64,000 nucleotides of DNA from Corallium rubrum (taxonomy: Eukaryota > Cnidaria > Anthozoa > Scleralcyonacea > Coralliidae). Position 1 is the first letter of the stretch. The number at the start of each line of letters is the position of its first letter. The notes under the pieces are model-generated. The model made no database searches. It was given only the letters and a program-made list of their open reading frames with translations, and was not told the DNA's origin. Where the stretch lies: the NCBI GenBank assembly GCA_964035015.1, contig OZ036008.1, positions 3,075,612 through 3,139,611 of the forward strand, written 5' to 3'. Both the position numbers and the translations under genes were made by a program. Of the stretch, positions 17,336-26,467 are shown piece by piece.

Positions 17336-17944
17336 ATGGACCACCCATTCAATATGTTGATCGTTGGTATGACAGGTTGTGGAAAAACCTGGTATCTCTT
17401 GAAGATGTTAGAAGATGAATACTTTAGGTTCTTCGACTACATCATTCTGCTCTGTCCAACGTTTAGCTGGAACGAAACCTACAACACCTGGAAATACACC
17501 TCCGACCCGGACTTCACCGCTGTGGATTGTGGTCAGGACGACGTTGAGATTATACTGGAATATGTTGTTCAAACGTTTAGGGGATCCAAAACACTGATAG
17601 TCCTCGACGACTGTGCCAGTGGACAACCCGTAAAGAACAGAACAAGTGAGTTGGTTAAATTAGCCTTCAGCGCCCGACACTACAATCTGTCAACTATCGT
17701 AATAACACAACAGCTAACAGCTATCACAAAACCTTATAGGGAGAATATCAGTAAGTTGGTAACGTTCTACAACCCCAACAAAACCGATATGAAGGTCATC
17801 ACTGATGACTACCTTGGTGGTTTAGACCGTGATGAGGTCATGAGGATAACTAAAAAGTTAAAAGAAAACAAATACGCTAGGCTTGAGATTACGTTAAGGC
17901 ATCCGTACGCGTATAAGGTGGTTATCCCAAAATCTAATCTATAG
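17336..17944 (+). CDS. ATP: FtsK/HerA-superfamily genome-packaging ATPase
   Basis: A 202-aa protein expected to pump element DNA into the capsid. Walker A GMTGCGKT is at 11-18, Walker B TLIVLDDC at 86-93, and a sensor-like STIVITQQ near 122-129, followed by an Arg-finger-region candidate (KPYRENISKL). Length is that of the minimal A32-like packaging ATPases. Its ATG begins directly after the capsid stop, so the two are probably expressed as a tightly linked pair. Confidence 0.94.
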   Translation: MDHPFNMLIVGMTGCGKTWYLLKMLEDEYFRFFDYIILLCPTFSWNETYNTWKYTSDPDFTAVDCGQDDVEIILEYVVQTFRGSKTLIVLDDCASGQPVKNRTSELVKLAFSARHYNLSTIVITQQLTAITKPYRENISKLVTFYNPNKTDMKVITDDYLGGLDRDEVMRITKKLKENKYARLEITLRHPYAYKVVIPKSNL

Positions 17945-17948
17945 TAAG

Positions 17949-18515
17949 ATGACTGAGAAGAAAACTAAAACGGTGAAAGTTGGGAAAAAAGTCAAGACAC
18001 CCGCCGTGGAACCAGCTGAGGTATTTGTTGAGAGGCCGGAAACGGAAATACTTACTGAAATCCCCAACCTCGTCGATGAGCTCGTTAATGATCTAAAAAA
18101 GGCTGAAGAAACCAACCCAGTGTCCCCACCAACTGACGACACCAACAAGAAGAGAAGCGAGCTAATAAAACTGTCAGAGGACGGTGAAATAACTCAGTCA
18201 GTTGGCTACATCAAAAAAGCGTCAGTAAAGGTTGTGGATAAGTTGTACGCTGAATATGAAGCCAAAAGAATGGAAAAAGCTAACGAATTCCTGACTGATA
18301 TGTTAATCAGTAGATTCTCCAATGTTCTCGGTGGTCTGGACGCTGTAGAAAGCTCTGAGGCGTTAGACAACGAGTTACAAAAAGACAAACTGTTAAAAAG
18401 TGACGTTGGTAAGGTTGTGGCCACGATCACACCATATATACCATGCCTCGGACTGCTATCTGGTGGTGTAACTGTGGGGAAAACATGTGTACCAACACAA
18501 GACAAAAGTATCTGA
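17949..18515 (+). CDS. conserved Polinton protein next to the ATPase, 3' end inside the TIR
   Basis: A 188-aa protein, function unknown. The N-terminus is Lys-rich and disordered. The conserved core covers ELIKLSEDGE, YIKKASVKVVDKLYAEYEAKRM, KANEFLTDMLISRFSNVLGG and a C-terminal TPYIPCLGLLSGGV. It is commonly placed just downstream of the ATPase in invertebrate Polintons. About 46 C-terminal codons lie in the right TIR, and a matching inverted fragment is present in the left TIR (about 2028-2166). ATG at 17949 is 4 bp after the ATPase stop. Confidence 0.75.
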   Translation: MTEKKTKTVKVGKKVKTPAVEPAEVFVERPETEILTEIPNLVDELVNDLKKAEETNPVSPPTDDTNKKRSELIKLSEDGEITQSVGYIKKASVKVVDKLYAEYEAKRMEKANEFLTDMLISRFSNVLGGLDAVESSEALDNELQKDKLLKSDVGKVVATITPYIPCLGLLSGGVTVGKTCVPTQDKSI

Positions 18516-18881
18516 ACAGAAATCGGGGAGTAAGTAAGGTGTGTTAAAACCACAACCCTGATCGCTTTGGGGTGTTTCATATCAAACCCAGCAAAAGCGT
18601 CTGGGAGGGTGGACCGTTTTTCACTTTTTGAAGTATAAGCAGACGAAAATGGGTTTTTGGAGGCGCGAAAATTTTTTTCCCCTTTCAAACACCCTTTCTT
18701 GATGAATTCCAGAATTATTTTTTTTGGTTTGGGTCTCTTTTCGTCCCTTTTTCTTATACTTTAAAAATTTTTAAAAAAAGCTCACCGTTTCGGGCGATCA
18801 TCCCTGTTAAATCTGATCATCTGGGGCTGTTTTTGTTGGGGGGGGGGAAAGTGTCCCCGTACCCTCATGTTCTATACTACT
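18375..18881. repeat. Polinton right terminal inverted repeat
   Basis: Mirror of the left repeat. Its inner boundary lies inside the coding region of the last gene, so about 46 C-terminal codons (18375-18512) belong to the repeat. 18516-18881 is non-coding and contains the outer G-tract and A/T-rich runs. Confidence 0.95.
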
Positions 18882-18887
18882 TTTTAA

Positions 18888-19069
18888 GATGCTAGAACGA
18901 CGACGGTGGTTAAAAAGCAACATGAATTTTACAATTTAAAGAAGTCAGGTTAACTGACTATTATATTTGATATTTGAAGCTAGTTTAATGACTTCTAAAA
19001 CGCACCAACACTGTTAAAATTATTGTAGTGTCTGTATTGAAGTCAATCTCAAGCATCAGTTCTCATCTT
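18888..19069. other. intron sequence, nothing recognised
   Basis: A/T-rich VPS53 intron between the Polinton and the next TIR element. I see no ORF, repeat or motif worth naming. Confidence 0.5.
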
Positions 19070-19529
19070 CAGTGGCGTAACGCTCATTTAGGTAGGGTTA
19101 GGGCGAGAACTAAGTAAGGGCCCCCGACAGTTGGGGGCCCCCAGCCCGCCGCAGCCCTGCCCCCGCCAAAATTAGAATACGGTATTATAACGACTACACA
19201 TAAAAAATGCAGGTTAACATTTAACAGCAAGATTAATTTTATTGAGAGCTCAAAAATTTGGCTTCCATGACTCCATCGATGTGCGAGCCTGTTGGCTTCT
19301 TATTACATGAAGTTCTTTACCTTTCAATTGATGAATGTAAAACGTTTAATTTGGTTTCTTGATAATATAAAGTAAAAAGACTATATAAGTAATAAATTTT
19401 CTCTTCATTTAAAAACACATATATCAAGTAATACAGCTTTCAAACCATGTCACTCAAATCATGACAACCGGGGGCCCCAAGTGACACCAAATATGCCTAA
19501 GGGCCCCGTCTTCCTTCGTTACGCCACTG
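19070..19529. mobile_element. hAT-like non-autonomous element, 460 bp
   Basis: Ends are CAGTGGCGTAACG and its inverse CGTTACGCCACTG. Flanks CTCATCTT (19062-19069) and CTCATTTT (19530-19537) form an 8-bp target duplication with one mismatch. CAGTG termini with 8-bp duplications are typical of hAT transposons. GGGGCCC-rich subterminal segments occur on both sides. There is no transposase. Confidence 0.75.
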
Positions 19530-20040
19530 CTCATTTTTTAGCCGTTAATGTCGTCCCGAAGACGTTAAGTGTCGTTGTATAAAGAACGAAGACGGTGTTG
19601 AGATTACTCTTGTGTTTTCAAACAAAACAGACTTCATTTTAGGGGTTAGTTGTACTTTAAATATTTTTTTCTTTTAATTTATCCTAATTAATGTTAATGA
19701 ATTTGCGAATAATATTTCCTCCAACCCCGTTCCCAGGATCTTTTTGAAATTAAAGAGGGCGGGAAAAAGTCCTGGCATCGGCTGGTCACAGCACCCAAAA
19801 ATACCGACATGTCCTCTCATTTAGGGGACTTCTCTGTCCCACACGCGGCATGTTAAACTAACAGGCATACAACAAAAGAAGAGTAGGGGTGTTGTTGTCG
19901 GGTCTGAGAGGTGGAACCTTTCCAGGGGTTAGATTTAGGTTCACCCAGGGGTTGTGGTTAAATTTTGGGTTTTCGGGGGGAGGGTTGTGGTTAGGTTTAG
20001 GCTCAGGTTTAGAGGTGGGTGTGGGGTTGGGATTTAATTT

Positions 20041-20833
20041 CTTTAAAGTGCCTATGAAGCGAAAATTATTATTGTCTTAAATGAAAGAACTCTCAAAACG
20101 ACAAAGTAACATCTTTTGCAGATCTTCGTTTCCGTACCTCGTTGTTGAGATATTTCAATTTTTTTGATATGCAAATTAAATACTTTGACGTCACACGTGT
20201 ATAATGAGTTATCAGAGAAGGTTCGGTATCTTTGCTATTATCAAACGAAATCAATTAAAAATCTGTATGTCTAATGCTGTATGCGAAATAGACGCACAGG
20301 ATCGGTTTCGAAATGATTTCGTTTGATAATAGCAAAGATATAGAACTTTCTCCGATAACTCATTATACACGTGTGATGTCAAAGTGTTTAATTTACATAT
20401 CAAAGAAACTGAAATATCTCAACAACGAAGCACGGAAACGAAGATCTGCAAACGATGTTACGTTGTAGTTTTAAGAGTTCTTCCATTTAAGCATAGTCAA
20501 TCGAGATATATGGTCTGGAAACTCAACTAAAGTCTTTGGTCTATCTTTTTGTTCGCCTTTATGCATTTTTGTGCACGGGGCACGGTCACTGAACACATTG
20601 TATTTTAGTATAATGAACGAATTGTCCAATAGCAACGTTTCAGTTCGATCACTCAACCGTGCTATTTAAATATTAATAAACCTAAAACAAAGGATGTGCA
20701 CGGTGTAAGGTACGGTTCAACATAAAATCACAGCTCATTATAGGCGCTTTGAAGTTTGCCGAGTTTCCAGACCATATCTCGATTGACTATAATTTAAGAC
20801 AATAACAATTTTCGCTTCATAGGCACTTTAATA
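20041..20833. mobile_element. AAAGTGCCTATGAAGCG-ended element, copy 1
   Basis: Left end AAAGTGCCTATGAAGCGAAA and right end CGCTTCATAGGCACTTTA are inverse. The middle 20090-20470 is a fold-back: GATCTTCGTTTCC, TTGAGATATTTCA and TTTGCTATTATCAAACGA all recur inverted. A related copy is at 36320-36755. Another element (20489-20795) is inserted near the right end. Confidence 0.7.
20489..20791. mobile_element. 300-bp MITE (ATAGTCAATCGAGATAT ends), copy 1
   Basis: Ends are CATAGTCAATCGAGATATATGG and the inverse CCATATCTCGATTGACTAT. ATTTAAG flanks both sides, and the related unfilled site CATTTAAGACAATA is seen at 36711-36724, so the 7-bp duplication is well supported. A second copy is at 48909-49205. 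Confidence 0.75.
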
Positions 20834-21272
20834 TTCAGGATAATTCTAGATGAGAGGATGTGCTGGAAAATTAATTAAGTAATAAATTGGCAATTTAGTT
20901 TAGTTTAGTATGCAAAATCATTCTGAGAAATGTAGTCCCATGGGAAAAGCTCATTGTAATGGCGGTCCTATTTGTCCCGTTGGCGGTCCCGTTGAAGCTA
21001 TTTGATCACAACTGGCACAAAACTATGCATAATTGTTTGCTAATTATTGTTTATAAAAAGCAATCAAGCAATGAAAATGCAGAGTCCACCAGTCAATGCC
21101 AAGGCCTTTTCCCGCCCTCCCAATTTCAAAAAGACCCTGGGAACAAGGTTTTGTTTCCGCCACTAATAAAAAATTGATAATATCTTGCATGTGTAATTAT
21201 GAAACGCATTAAAAGTTTACTGCTCTACTTTTGGGCAGTTTTTGATTTCAATGTGTCTTACTCTAATTTTAG

Positions 21273-21342
21273 TTCCTTTATTCCAAAATACATAAGTCAG
21301 ATTTACAAATGTAAGCCAATAAGCACAGTAGGCGCTGAACAG
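21273..21342 (+). CDS. VPS53: VPS53 internal exon (SFIPKY...VGAEQ)
   Basis: A 70-nt exon with a TTTTAG acceptor and a GTGAGC donor. It completes the split Asn codon and reads SFIPKYISQIYKCKPI, then VGAEQ, a well-conserved VPS53 segment. It ends in phase 0. The longer open frame running through it is read-through into the next intron. Confidence 0.9.
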
Positions 21343-21425
21343 GTGAGCAAGATATTAGGAAGAGAATTTTTTCTATATCGCGTATTAACATACGCTCAAA
21401 ACTCATTGCTTCTTTCTTTCATTAG

Positions 21426-21511
21426 TTACTTCTTGATACTCATTCGCTCAAAACAATTCTTTTGGACTTGCCCTCACTTCAATCCAAGGTGCAAAGAAAG
21501 ATTCCTTCCAG
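21426..21511 (+). CDS. VPS53: VPS53 internal exon (LLLDTHSLK)
   Basis: An 86-nt exon with an ATTAG acceptor and a GTAAGT donor. It starts in phase 0 with LLLDTHSLK and continues ILLDLPSLQSKVQRK. The last two bases (AG) join the T at 22491 to give Ser. The upstream intron is only 83 bp. Confidence 0.9.
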
Positions 21512-21531
21512 GTAAGTCAAACCCTACCCTG

Positions 21532-21826
21532 CGAGTCAGAGCCCCTTTCCGACCTACGCAGGCTTCGGGGGAAAGTGGGCTCTGCCAACAAACTCGATAT
21601 TTCTTTTTGAGCATGCGTAAACGGTTGCCAAGATACTATTTTGGGCCCAGGCTCTAACGCGTCACTGCCTATTTTCCTGCTTACGCGTGTTCGTAAACGA
21701 GAACTTGTTTGACCAGTTTAAAACCTGACTGACTCGCCCCAAACTTGGGGTGAAGATCGAGTTTGCTGGCATAGCCCACTTTCCCCGAGGCTTGCGTAGG
21801 TCGGAAAGGGGCTCTGACTCGAAGGG
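21532..21826. repeat. fold-back element, about 295 bp
   Basis: GAGTCAGAGCCCCTTTCCGA and CCTACGCAGGCTTCGGGGGA at the left are mirrored by the right arm ending in AAAGGGGCTCTGACTCGAAG. It lies in the VPS53 intron after the exon ending at 21511. Confidence 0.75.
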
Positions 21827-21939
21827 TGGTCAAACCCATGCGAGAAGCGATGAAAACGTAGACATCAAGGCGCGACCGTGTGGTTTTATCTAAAAATCAG
21901 TTATCTTAAAGTGCACTTAGCTCTTGCCTTGCCTTTCTT

Positions 21940-22083
21940 GTTGTGTTGTGTTGTGTTGTGTTGTGTTGTGTTGTGTTGTGTTGTGTTGTGTTGTGTTGTG
22001 TTGTGTTGTGTTGTGTTGTGTTGTGTTGTGTTGTGTTGTGTTGTGTTGTGTTGTGTTGTGTTGTGTTGTGTTGTGTTGTGTTG
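21940..22083. repeat. (GTGTT)n pentamer satellite
   Basis: About 29 near-perfect GTGTT units. The frames open on both strands here (CVVLC / TQHN repeats) are artefacts of the repeat. Confidence 0.95.
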
Positions 22084-22361
22084 GATGGTGTCGGTTTGGT
22101 TTGGTTTGGTTTGGTTTGGTCTGGTCTAGTCAAGTCCAGTCCAGTCCAGTCCAGTCCAGTCCAGTCCAGTCCAGTCCAGTCCAGTCCAGTCCAGTCCAGT
22201 CCAGTCCAGTCCAGTCTAGTCTAGTCTAGTCTAGTCTAGTCTACACTACAGTACAGTACAGTACAGTACAGTACAGTACAGTACAGTACAGTACAGTACA
22301 GTACAGTACAGTACAGTACAGTACAGTACAGTACAGTACAGTACAGTACAGTACAGTACAG
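22084..22361. repeat. composite pentamer satellite (TTGGT, CCAGT, CTAGT, ACAGT)
   Basis: Successive homogeneous blocks of pentamers. The order and flanking T-rich sequence resemble those of 1-300, in a different intron of the same gene. Confidence 0.95.
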
Positions 22362-22490
22362 TCACTATACTGGTTTTTTTCTAGATTCTTTTGTTTTCCA
22401 GTCGTGTCCAGTCGTATTCGGTCGTATCGTGTCCTGTTGTAGAATATATTCTAAAGGTTAAGACCTAATTCTTCAATTCCATGTTTTTAG

Positions 22491-22542
22491 TTATTCAAAA
22501 GTGGTTGCGAAGGGAATGGCGAAAGCTGAGATGATATTAAAA
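22491..22542 (+). CDS. VPS53: VPS53 internal exon (YSKVVAKGMAKAEMILK)
   Basis: A 52-nt exon with a TTTTTAG acceptor and a GTAAGT donor. It encodes the YSKVV...AEMILK helix that precedes the conserved FVDNYIKL stretch. It sits just downstream of a 420-bp block of pentanucleotide repeats. Confidence 0.9.
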
Positions 22543-22653
22543 GTAAGTATGAAAGCAGCACTAAATACCCATGTGCACAGCACGTGTTTTGGACACAGCG
22601 TTGTCCAGGTCAAGCATTTGGCATTTGCTCTACAATGAATTATTTTTGTTCAG

Positions 22654-22758
22654 GTTGTCATGTCTCCTCATGATCCTCCCATTGGTTTTGTTGATAATTA
22701 TATCAAATTGGTTGGAGATGCTGATACGTCGAACTTTCAAAAGTTATTGGATATGAAG
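22654..22758 (+). CDS. VPS53: VPS53 internal exon (FVDNYIKLV...LLDMK)
   Basis: A 105-nt exon (35 codons, phase 0 at both ends) between TTCAG and GTAATT. It carries FVDNYIKL and NFQKLLDMK, the most recognisable motifs of the VPS53 C-terminus. Confidence 0.92.
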
Positions 22759-22845
22759 GTAATTGGTTTCGTTGAAAAATGTTTCGTACAAAGATTTTTG
22801 ACAACATTTTTTGATAGAAAATTTCGCAAATTTTCCACATCGCGC

Positions 22846-22974
22846 CACGTATTCGCGCGCGACATTTTCGCGCACCACATTTTTGCCGCCACATTTTCGC
22901 GCGCCACATTTTCACGCACCACCACATTTTTGCGCGCCACATTTTTTTTGCGCGCCACATTTTCGCGCGCCACA
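22846..22974. repeat. minisatellite with CGCGCCACATTTT units
   Basis: About seven units of 15-20 bp built on GCGCGCCACATTTTCGC with variants, in the last VPS53 intron. A short CACCATCATC run follows at about 23022-23060. Confidence 0.85.
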
Positions 22975-23250
22975 TATCAGATTATATGTTTGAGAAATTC
23001 CACCATTCTAAAAATGCATGTTATCACCACCATCCTCACCATCATTCTCACCATCATCATGGTCATTTGATAATCATCATCCTGGCCATCTGATCATGGC
23101 CGATTTGTTTTTAAGCGTCTAAATCAAATATATTCGGCGTTTGAAACAGCTGTCGCATTTAAATTGAATGAAACTCGACACGACAGAATTACATTTAAGT
23201 GCGACGTTGGAAACGGGCCTGAGAAATATTTTTTCTATGTATTCTCTCAG

Positions 23251-23412
23251 GGTCTAAGAAGAAGCGAGCAACACGCCATGTTGGATCTGTTTCGCTCTCG
23301 TCTGCCATCACCGAACACCGGAGACTCCGCAGGAGGCTCTTCAAGTGCCACACCTGAACTTGAATCGAGCAGAATAAAGAGATTGGAAAGACTTATCAAA
23401 AAGCAATTCTAA
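23251..23412 (+). CDS. VPS53: VPS53 terminal exon with stop
   Basis: A 162-nt last coding exon after a TCTCTCAG acceptor. It begins GLRRSEQ, passes through a Ser/Gly-rich linker, and ends with the charged helix LERLIKKQF followed by TAA, the usual end of VPS53. No polyadenylation signal was pinned down downstream. Confidence 0.92.
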   Translation, partial: GLRRSEQHAMLDLFRSRLPSPNTGDSAGGSSSATPELESSRIKRLERLIKKQF

Positions 23413-24599
23413 TAATTAAGAAACGTGTGCCTGTTCTGATTCTTGAATACAAGCAATCCTCGTTCCCAGGTTTCCATCGGTGAACTTAAAATCCGAAACC
23501 TTAGTGACAAACGAACTGGGTACCTCACTATCCGGGTTCCTACTATCCGAGAGTTCTCGGATAGTAAGAAAGGTCTGGGGCCGAGTAGTTTTACAACCGG
23601 GTTTGAAATTTTGCCACCCCAATGTCCCCTTTAGTTTTATTTATGATCTCTACGAACAAACCCATTCTCGTACCCGGGAATCTCTGGAAATATGAGCGTT
23701 CTGATTGGCTTTACGAAACAACGAAAAGAATTCAAACAAATTCAACAAAATAAGAATTTCACAATCTACACTCTGTTTGCCATAAACGTACGTTTGATAT
23801 AATTTGACAAATCTAATAACAGCAATACACCACATTTAAATTCGAAAATATAATACTATAACTAATATTTATCATGTTGCGATCGTCTCTCAAAACAACA
23901 GCCTTCAGTCCCATATTCTTTCGTTTCGCCAGTTGGTCTTCGATGAGTACGTTTATAAAAACTGAGTTGACCAAAACAGTTTCTTCCCGGAATGGGCTGC
24001 TGTTCCTCATTTTAGATTGTGAACTAGTGAAACACCAGGGGAAGAAGTTGATAAATATTGAATTTGCCAATTAATCCGCTTGGCAATACAGCTGTGATGT
24101 CTTCGACTCTGCGAACGTGGAATGATGACTGTTATGGCATCTTTCTGTTCTCTCTTTAACACTAAACTAGTTTGTCCCGTTCTTTCTAACGCATAGCTTC
24201 GTTTACCTCGCGATTCATGATGGATACGATACGATTTACACGAGATTTACACACGAGATTTGTTGCTGAGGAGGGGAAATGACAAGCCGTTTATACCATG
24301 AGTCTGGGCACGAGAGATTGGAATGTTTGGAATCCACCTGACGTCACTGCGTCGGGAATCCGACGCAGAGATCCAGGGTTTCCCGGAGCCTTTGCGAAGG
24401 GGGGAGCGCGAGGGTCTGGGCGCGAGAATGGAACAAACCGACAAATTTGAAAGAGCCACGAAAGGACTGGACTGGTCATACCTTTTAAAAATCTCGGCTC
24501 GTATGTTAAGCTTTTCTCGTTGCGCAACCTGGCTCTGGTGGATTATGCCAAAACAACCGTCTGCTACTGACTGCGGAGCAATCTCAATGATCTCTATAT
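23413..24599. other. VPS53-GUSB intergenic, proximal part
   Basis: Presumably begins with the VPS53 3' UTR. A palindrome around TATCCGAGAGTTCTCGGATA is near 23537-23560. No gene or clear polyadenylation signal was identified. Confidence 0.5.
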
Positions 24600-25957
24600 A
24601 AACTGGATAGCGCATTCCCTATGGCTAGCAGTCAAACATTTCGTGCCAGTCGCCGCCATCTTAAACGAGTGAGATAAGCGTTTCTGATTACCGAATTTAT
24701 ACATGCTTTCGAACTGCGACAGGACAAAGCTTAGAACTTGTTCCCAATCCCAAAGTTGACCAGCATAAGCAATCTTGACGTCAGCACGGTCAGATTATCC
24801 GGGGGAGGAATATTAAGTACTCTGTGCCGGGGGAGTCGGAAAAGTCGTAAAGCAAACACAGATCAGTGCCGGTTCGAGTTTAGTTTTCGCTGTTTAACAA
24901 CAAATAGTATACAGTCAAATTCAAAATATGGCAAGTTCAATAGTACACAACACGAGATATTGTTAAGGCATTAAGATTACTATAAAAGGTACAATTTAAG
25001 ACATGGCGAGTTGAATTCTTCGTAGATTTTATAGTCTGTTTTTCAGTTAATCAGTTTATTTATATTATTGTGAAGTTTCATCGTTGTCGGCACTGAAGAA
25101 AAACAACGAAATTTAAAGGTTTTACAGCTCAGTAACAGAAACAAATACAAGAAATTAGCGTCTTAAACCTTATTAATAAGTACTTCTTGTGTCATTACAT
25201 TTGTTTAAATTTTTTTTAAATAACTCTTTGTCTGTTTTCAATCTACGAAAGCTTATGAACTTTAGTGGCAGCCATCTCTCATGCCACTGATCTCAATAAA
25301 GCTGGATAGGGCATGAGACCGAACTTAGCGTGCCAGTTGTATGATGATATGACCACTACCCAAGATGGCCGCCACTGAAGTTCATAGCTTTTGTAGATTG
25401 AAAACAGACAAAAAGAATTATTTTAAGAAAATTTAAACGAATGTAAGGATACTTAATAAGGTTTAAGACGCTAATTTCTTGCATTTTTTTCTGTTACTGA
25501 GCTGTAAAACCTTTAAATTTCGTTGTTTTTCTTCAGTGCCGACAACGAAGAAACGTCACGATAATATTATAAACTGAAAAACAGACTAAAATCTACGAAG
25601 AATTCAATTCCAAGTCTTAAATTGTACCTTTTATAGTAATCTTAATGCCTTAACAACTTCTCGTGTTGTGTACTTGCCATCTTTTGATTGTATGTGTTGT
25701 TAAACAGTGAAAACTAAACGAACCGGCATTTGTTGTTTGCTTTACGGCTTTTACGGCTCCCCCGGCACAGAGTACTTAATATTCCTCCCCCGGTTAATCT
25801 GACCGTGCTGACGTCAAGATTGCTTATGCCAGTCAACTTTAGGATTGGGAACAAGTTCTAAGGCCGCAATGCGTCATATGTTCCACTACGTAAGATGGCG
25901 GCGACTGGCTCGAAATGTTTGACTGCTGGCCATAGGGAATGGCCTATCCAGTTTTGC
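24600..25957. mobile_element. large fold-back element, arms about 620 bp
   Basis: The left arm (24600-25250) and right arm (25375-25957) are long imperfect inverses. GCATTCCCTATGGC mirrors GCCATAGGGAATGG, GTACTCTGTGCCGGGGGAG mirrors CTCCCCCGGCACAGAGTAC, and ATTACTATAAAAGGTACAAT is mirrored near 25620. A loop of about 120 bp separates them. There is no ORF. Confidence 0.85.
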
Positions 25958-26251
25958 CTCATGCCCAGCGCTCATGCAGTGATTGCAGGTCAGTGCTCTC
26001 AGTGAGCCTCTTTCCCAGAACCTGCGGTCTTTTTGTCCAGCGACGAGGATCCATCGGCTTCGGCCGGAAGTAAGGTGATTGGCTCAAATTCTCACGTGCG
26101 TTCTTTCGGAAGTCTACGTTTTTCATTCCAGCCCGGCTTCTTGTAACATGGTACCCTAGCCCAATCAAAGAATATGGGCCAGGTAACCGCTAAACACTCC
26201 TGCTTTCCTATTGGTTGAAACTTTCGCGCGTTTTTATTAAGTGGATTTAGC

Positions 26252-26467
26252 CCAATCTCGTACCCAGAGCCCACGTTCCCCTTACCCAGCGGGCGGGAAA
26301 CGAGAGACTGGGATAATCCATTTTACATCGATATTTCATTGGCTGATGAACATGATTACTCTTCTTCCGGATAACAAGAATCCTGTGTTGGCGTGAACGG
26401 ATTATCCCAGAGCCTCTCGTTTCCCGCCCGCTGGGTAAGGGGAACGTGGGCTCTGGGAACGAGATTG
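26252..26467. repeat. fold-back element, about 215 bp
   Basis: CCAATCTCGTACCCAGAGCC ... GCGGGCGGGAAACGAGAG at the left is the inverse of CTCTCGTTTCCCGCCCGC ... GGCTCTGGGAACGAGATTGG at the right. Confidence 0.8.

Larger units (their letters stand above)
1653..18887. mobile_element. Maverick/Polinton with target-site duplication
   Basis: The element proper is 1659-18881 (17,223 bp). TTTTAA occurs at 1653-1658 and again at 18882-18887, matching the 6-bp duplication typical of Polintons. Both ends start AGTAGTATAG inward, with the canonical 5' AG. TIRs are about 508 bp and nearly identical, so insertion is recent on a genomic scale. It encodes family-B polymerase, a retrovirus-type integrase with chromodomain, packaging ATPase, double jelly-roll capsid and penton proteins, the diagnostic Polinton set, plus accessory genes. 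It lies in a VPS53 intron. Apart from one frameshifted small gene and one local duplication, the large reading frames are open. Confidence 0.97.
19723..21155. mobile_element. 1.4-kb TIR element holding nested elements
   Basis: About 70 bp near 19723-19795 (GTTCCCAGGATCTTTTTGAAA) match the inverse of 21090-21155. Inside it are a second TIR layer (ATGTCCTCTCAT near 19810, ATGAGAGGATGTGCTG near 20853) and then the fold-back elements listed below. A G-rich degenerate GGTTAG/GGTTTAGG tract at 19905-20040 resembles telomere-type repeat. The 63-codon frame there is low-complexity only. Confidence 0.6.
396..23412 (+). other. VPS53: VPS53 gene, 3' part (six coding exons)
   Basis: This is the C-terminal part of the VPS53 subunit of the GARP and EARP tethering complexes, which dock endosome-derived vesicles at the trans-Golgi or recycling endosomes. 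Exons are 396-544, 21273-21342, 21426-21511, 22491-22542, 22654-22758 and 23251-23412. All have GT-AG borders, and the joined phases keep one frame to a TAA stop. The reading frame carries VPS53 hallmarks ([41 protein letters not shown]-like end). The 5' exons lie outside the window. The first intron seen here is 20.7 kb because a 17.2-kb Polinton and several smaller elements sit in it. The gene looks intact from exon to exon. Confidence 0.92.

Noticed and set aside
1659-18881. Assembly contamination by a free virus
   Set aside because: Host exons of the same gene lie on both sides, and the TTTTAA duplication shows a genuine integration.
21199-21657. Independent 152-aa gene
   Set aside because: It is read-through of the VPS53 exon 21273-21342 into the following intron.
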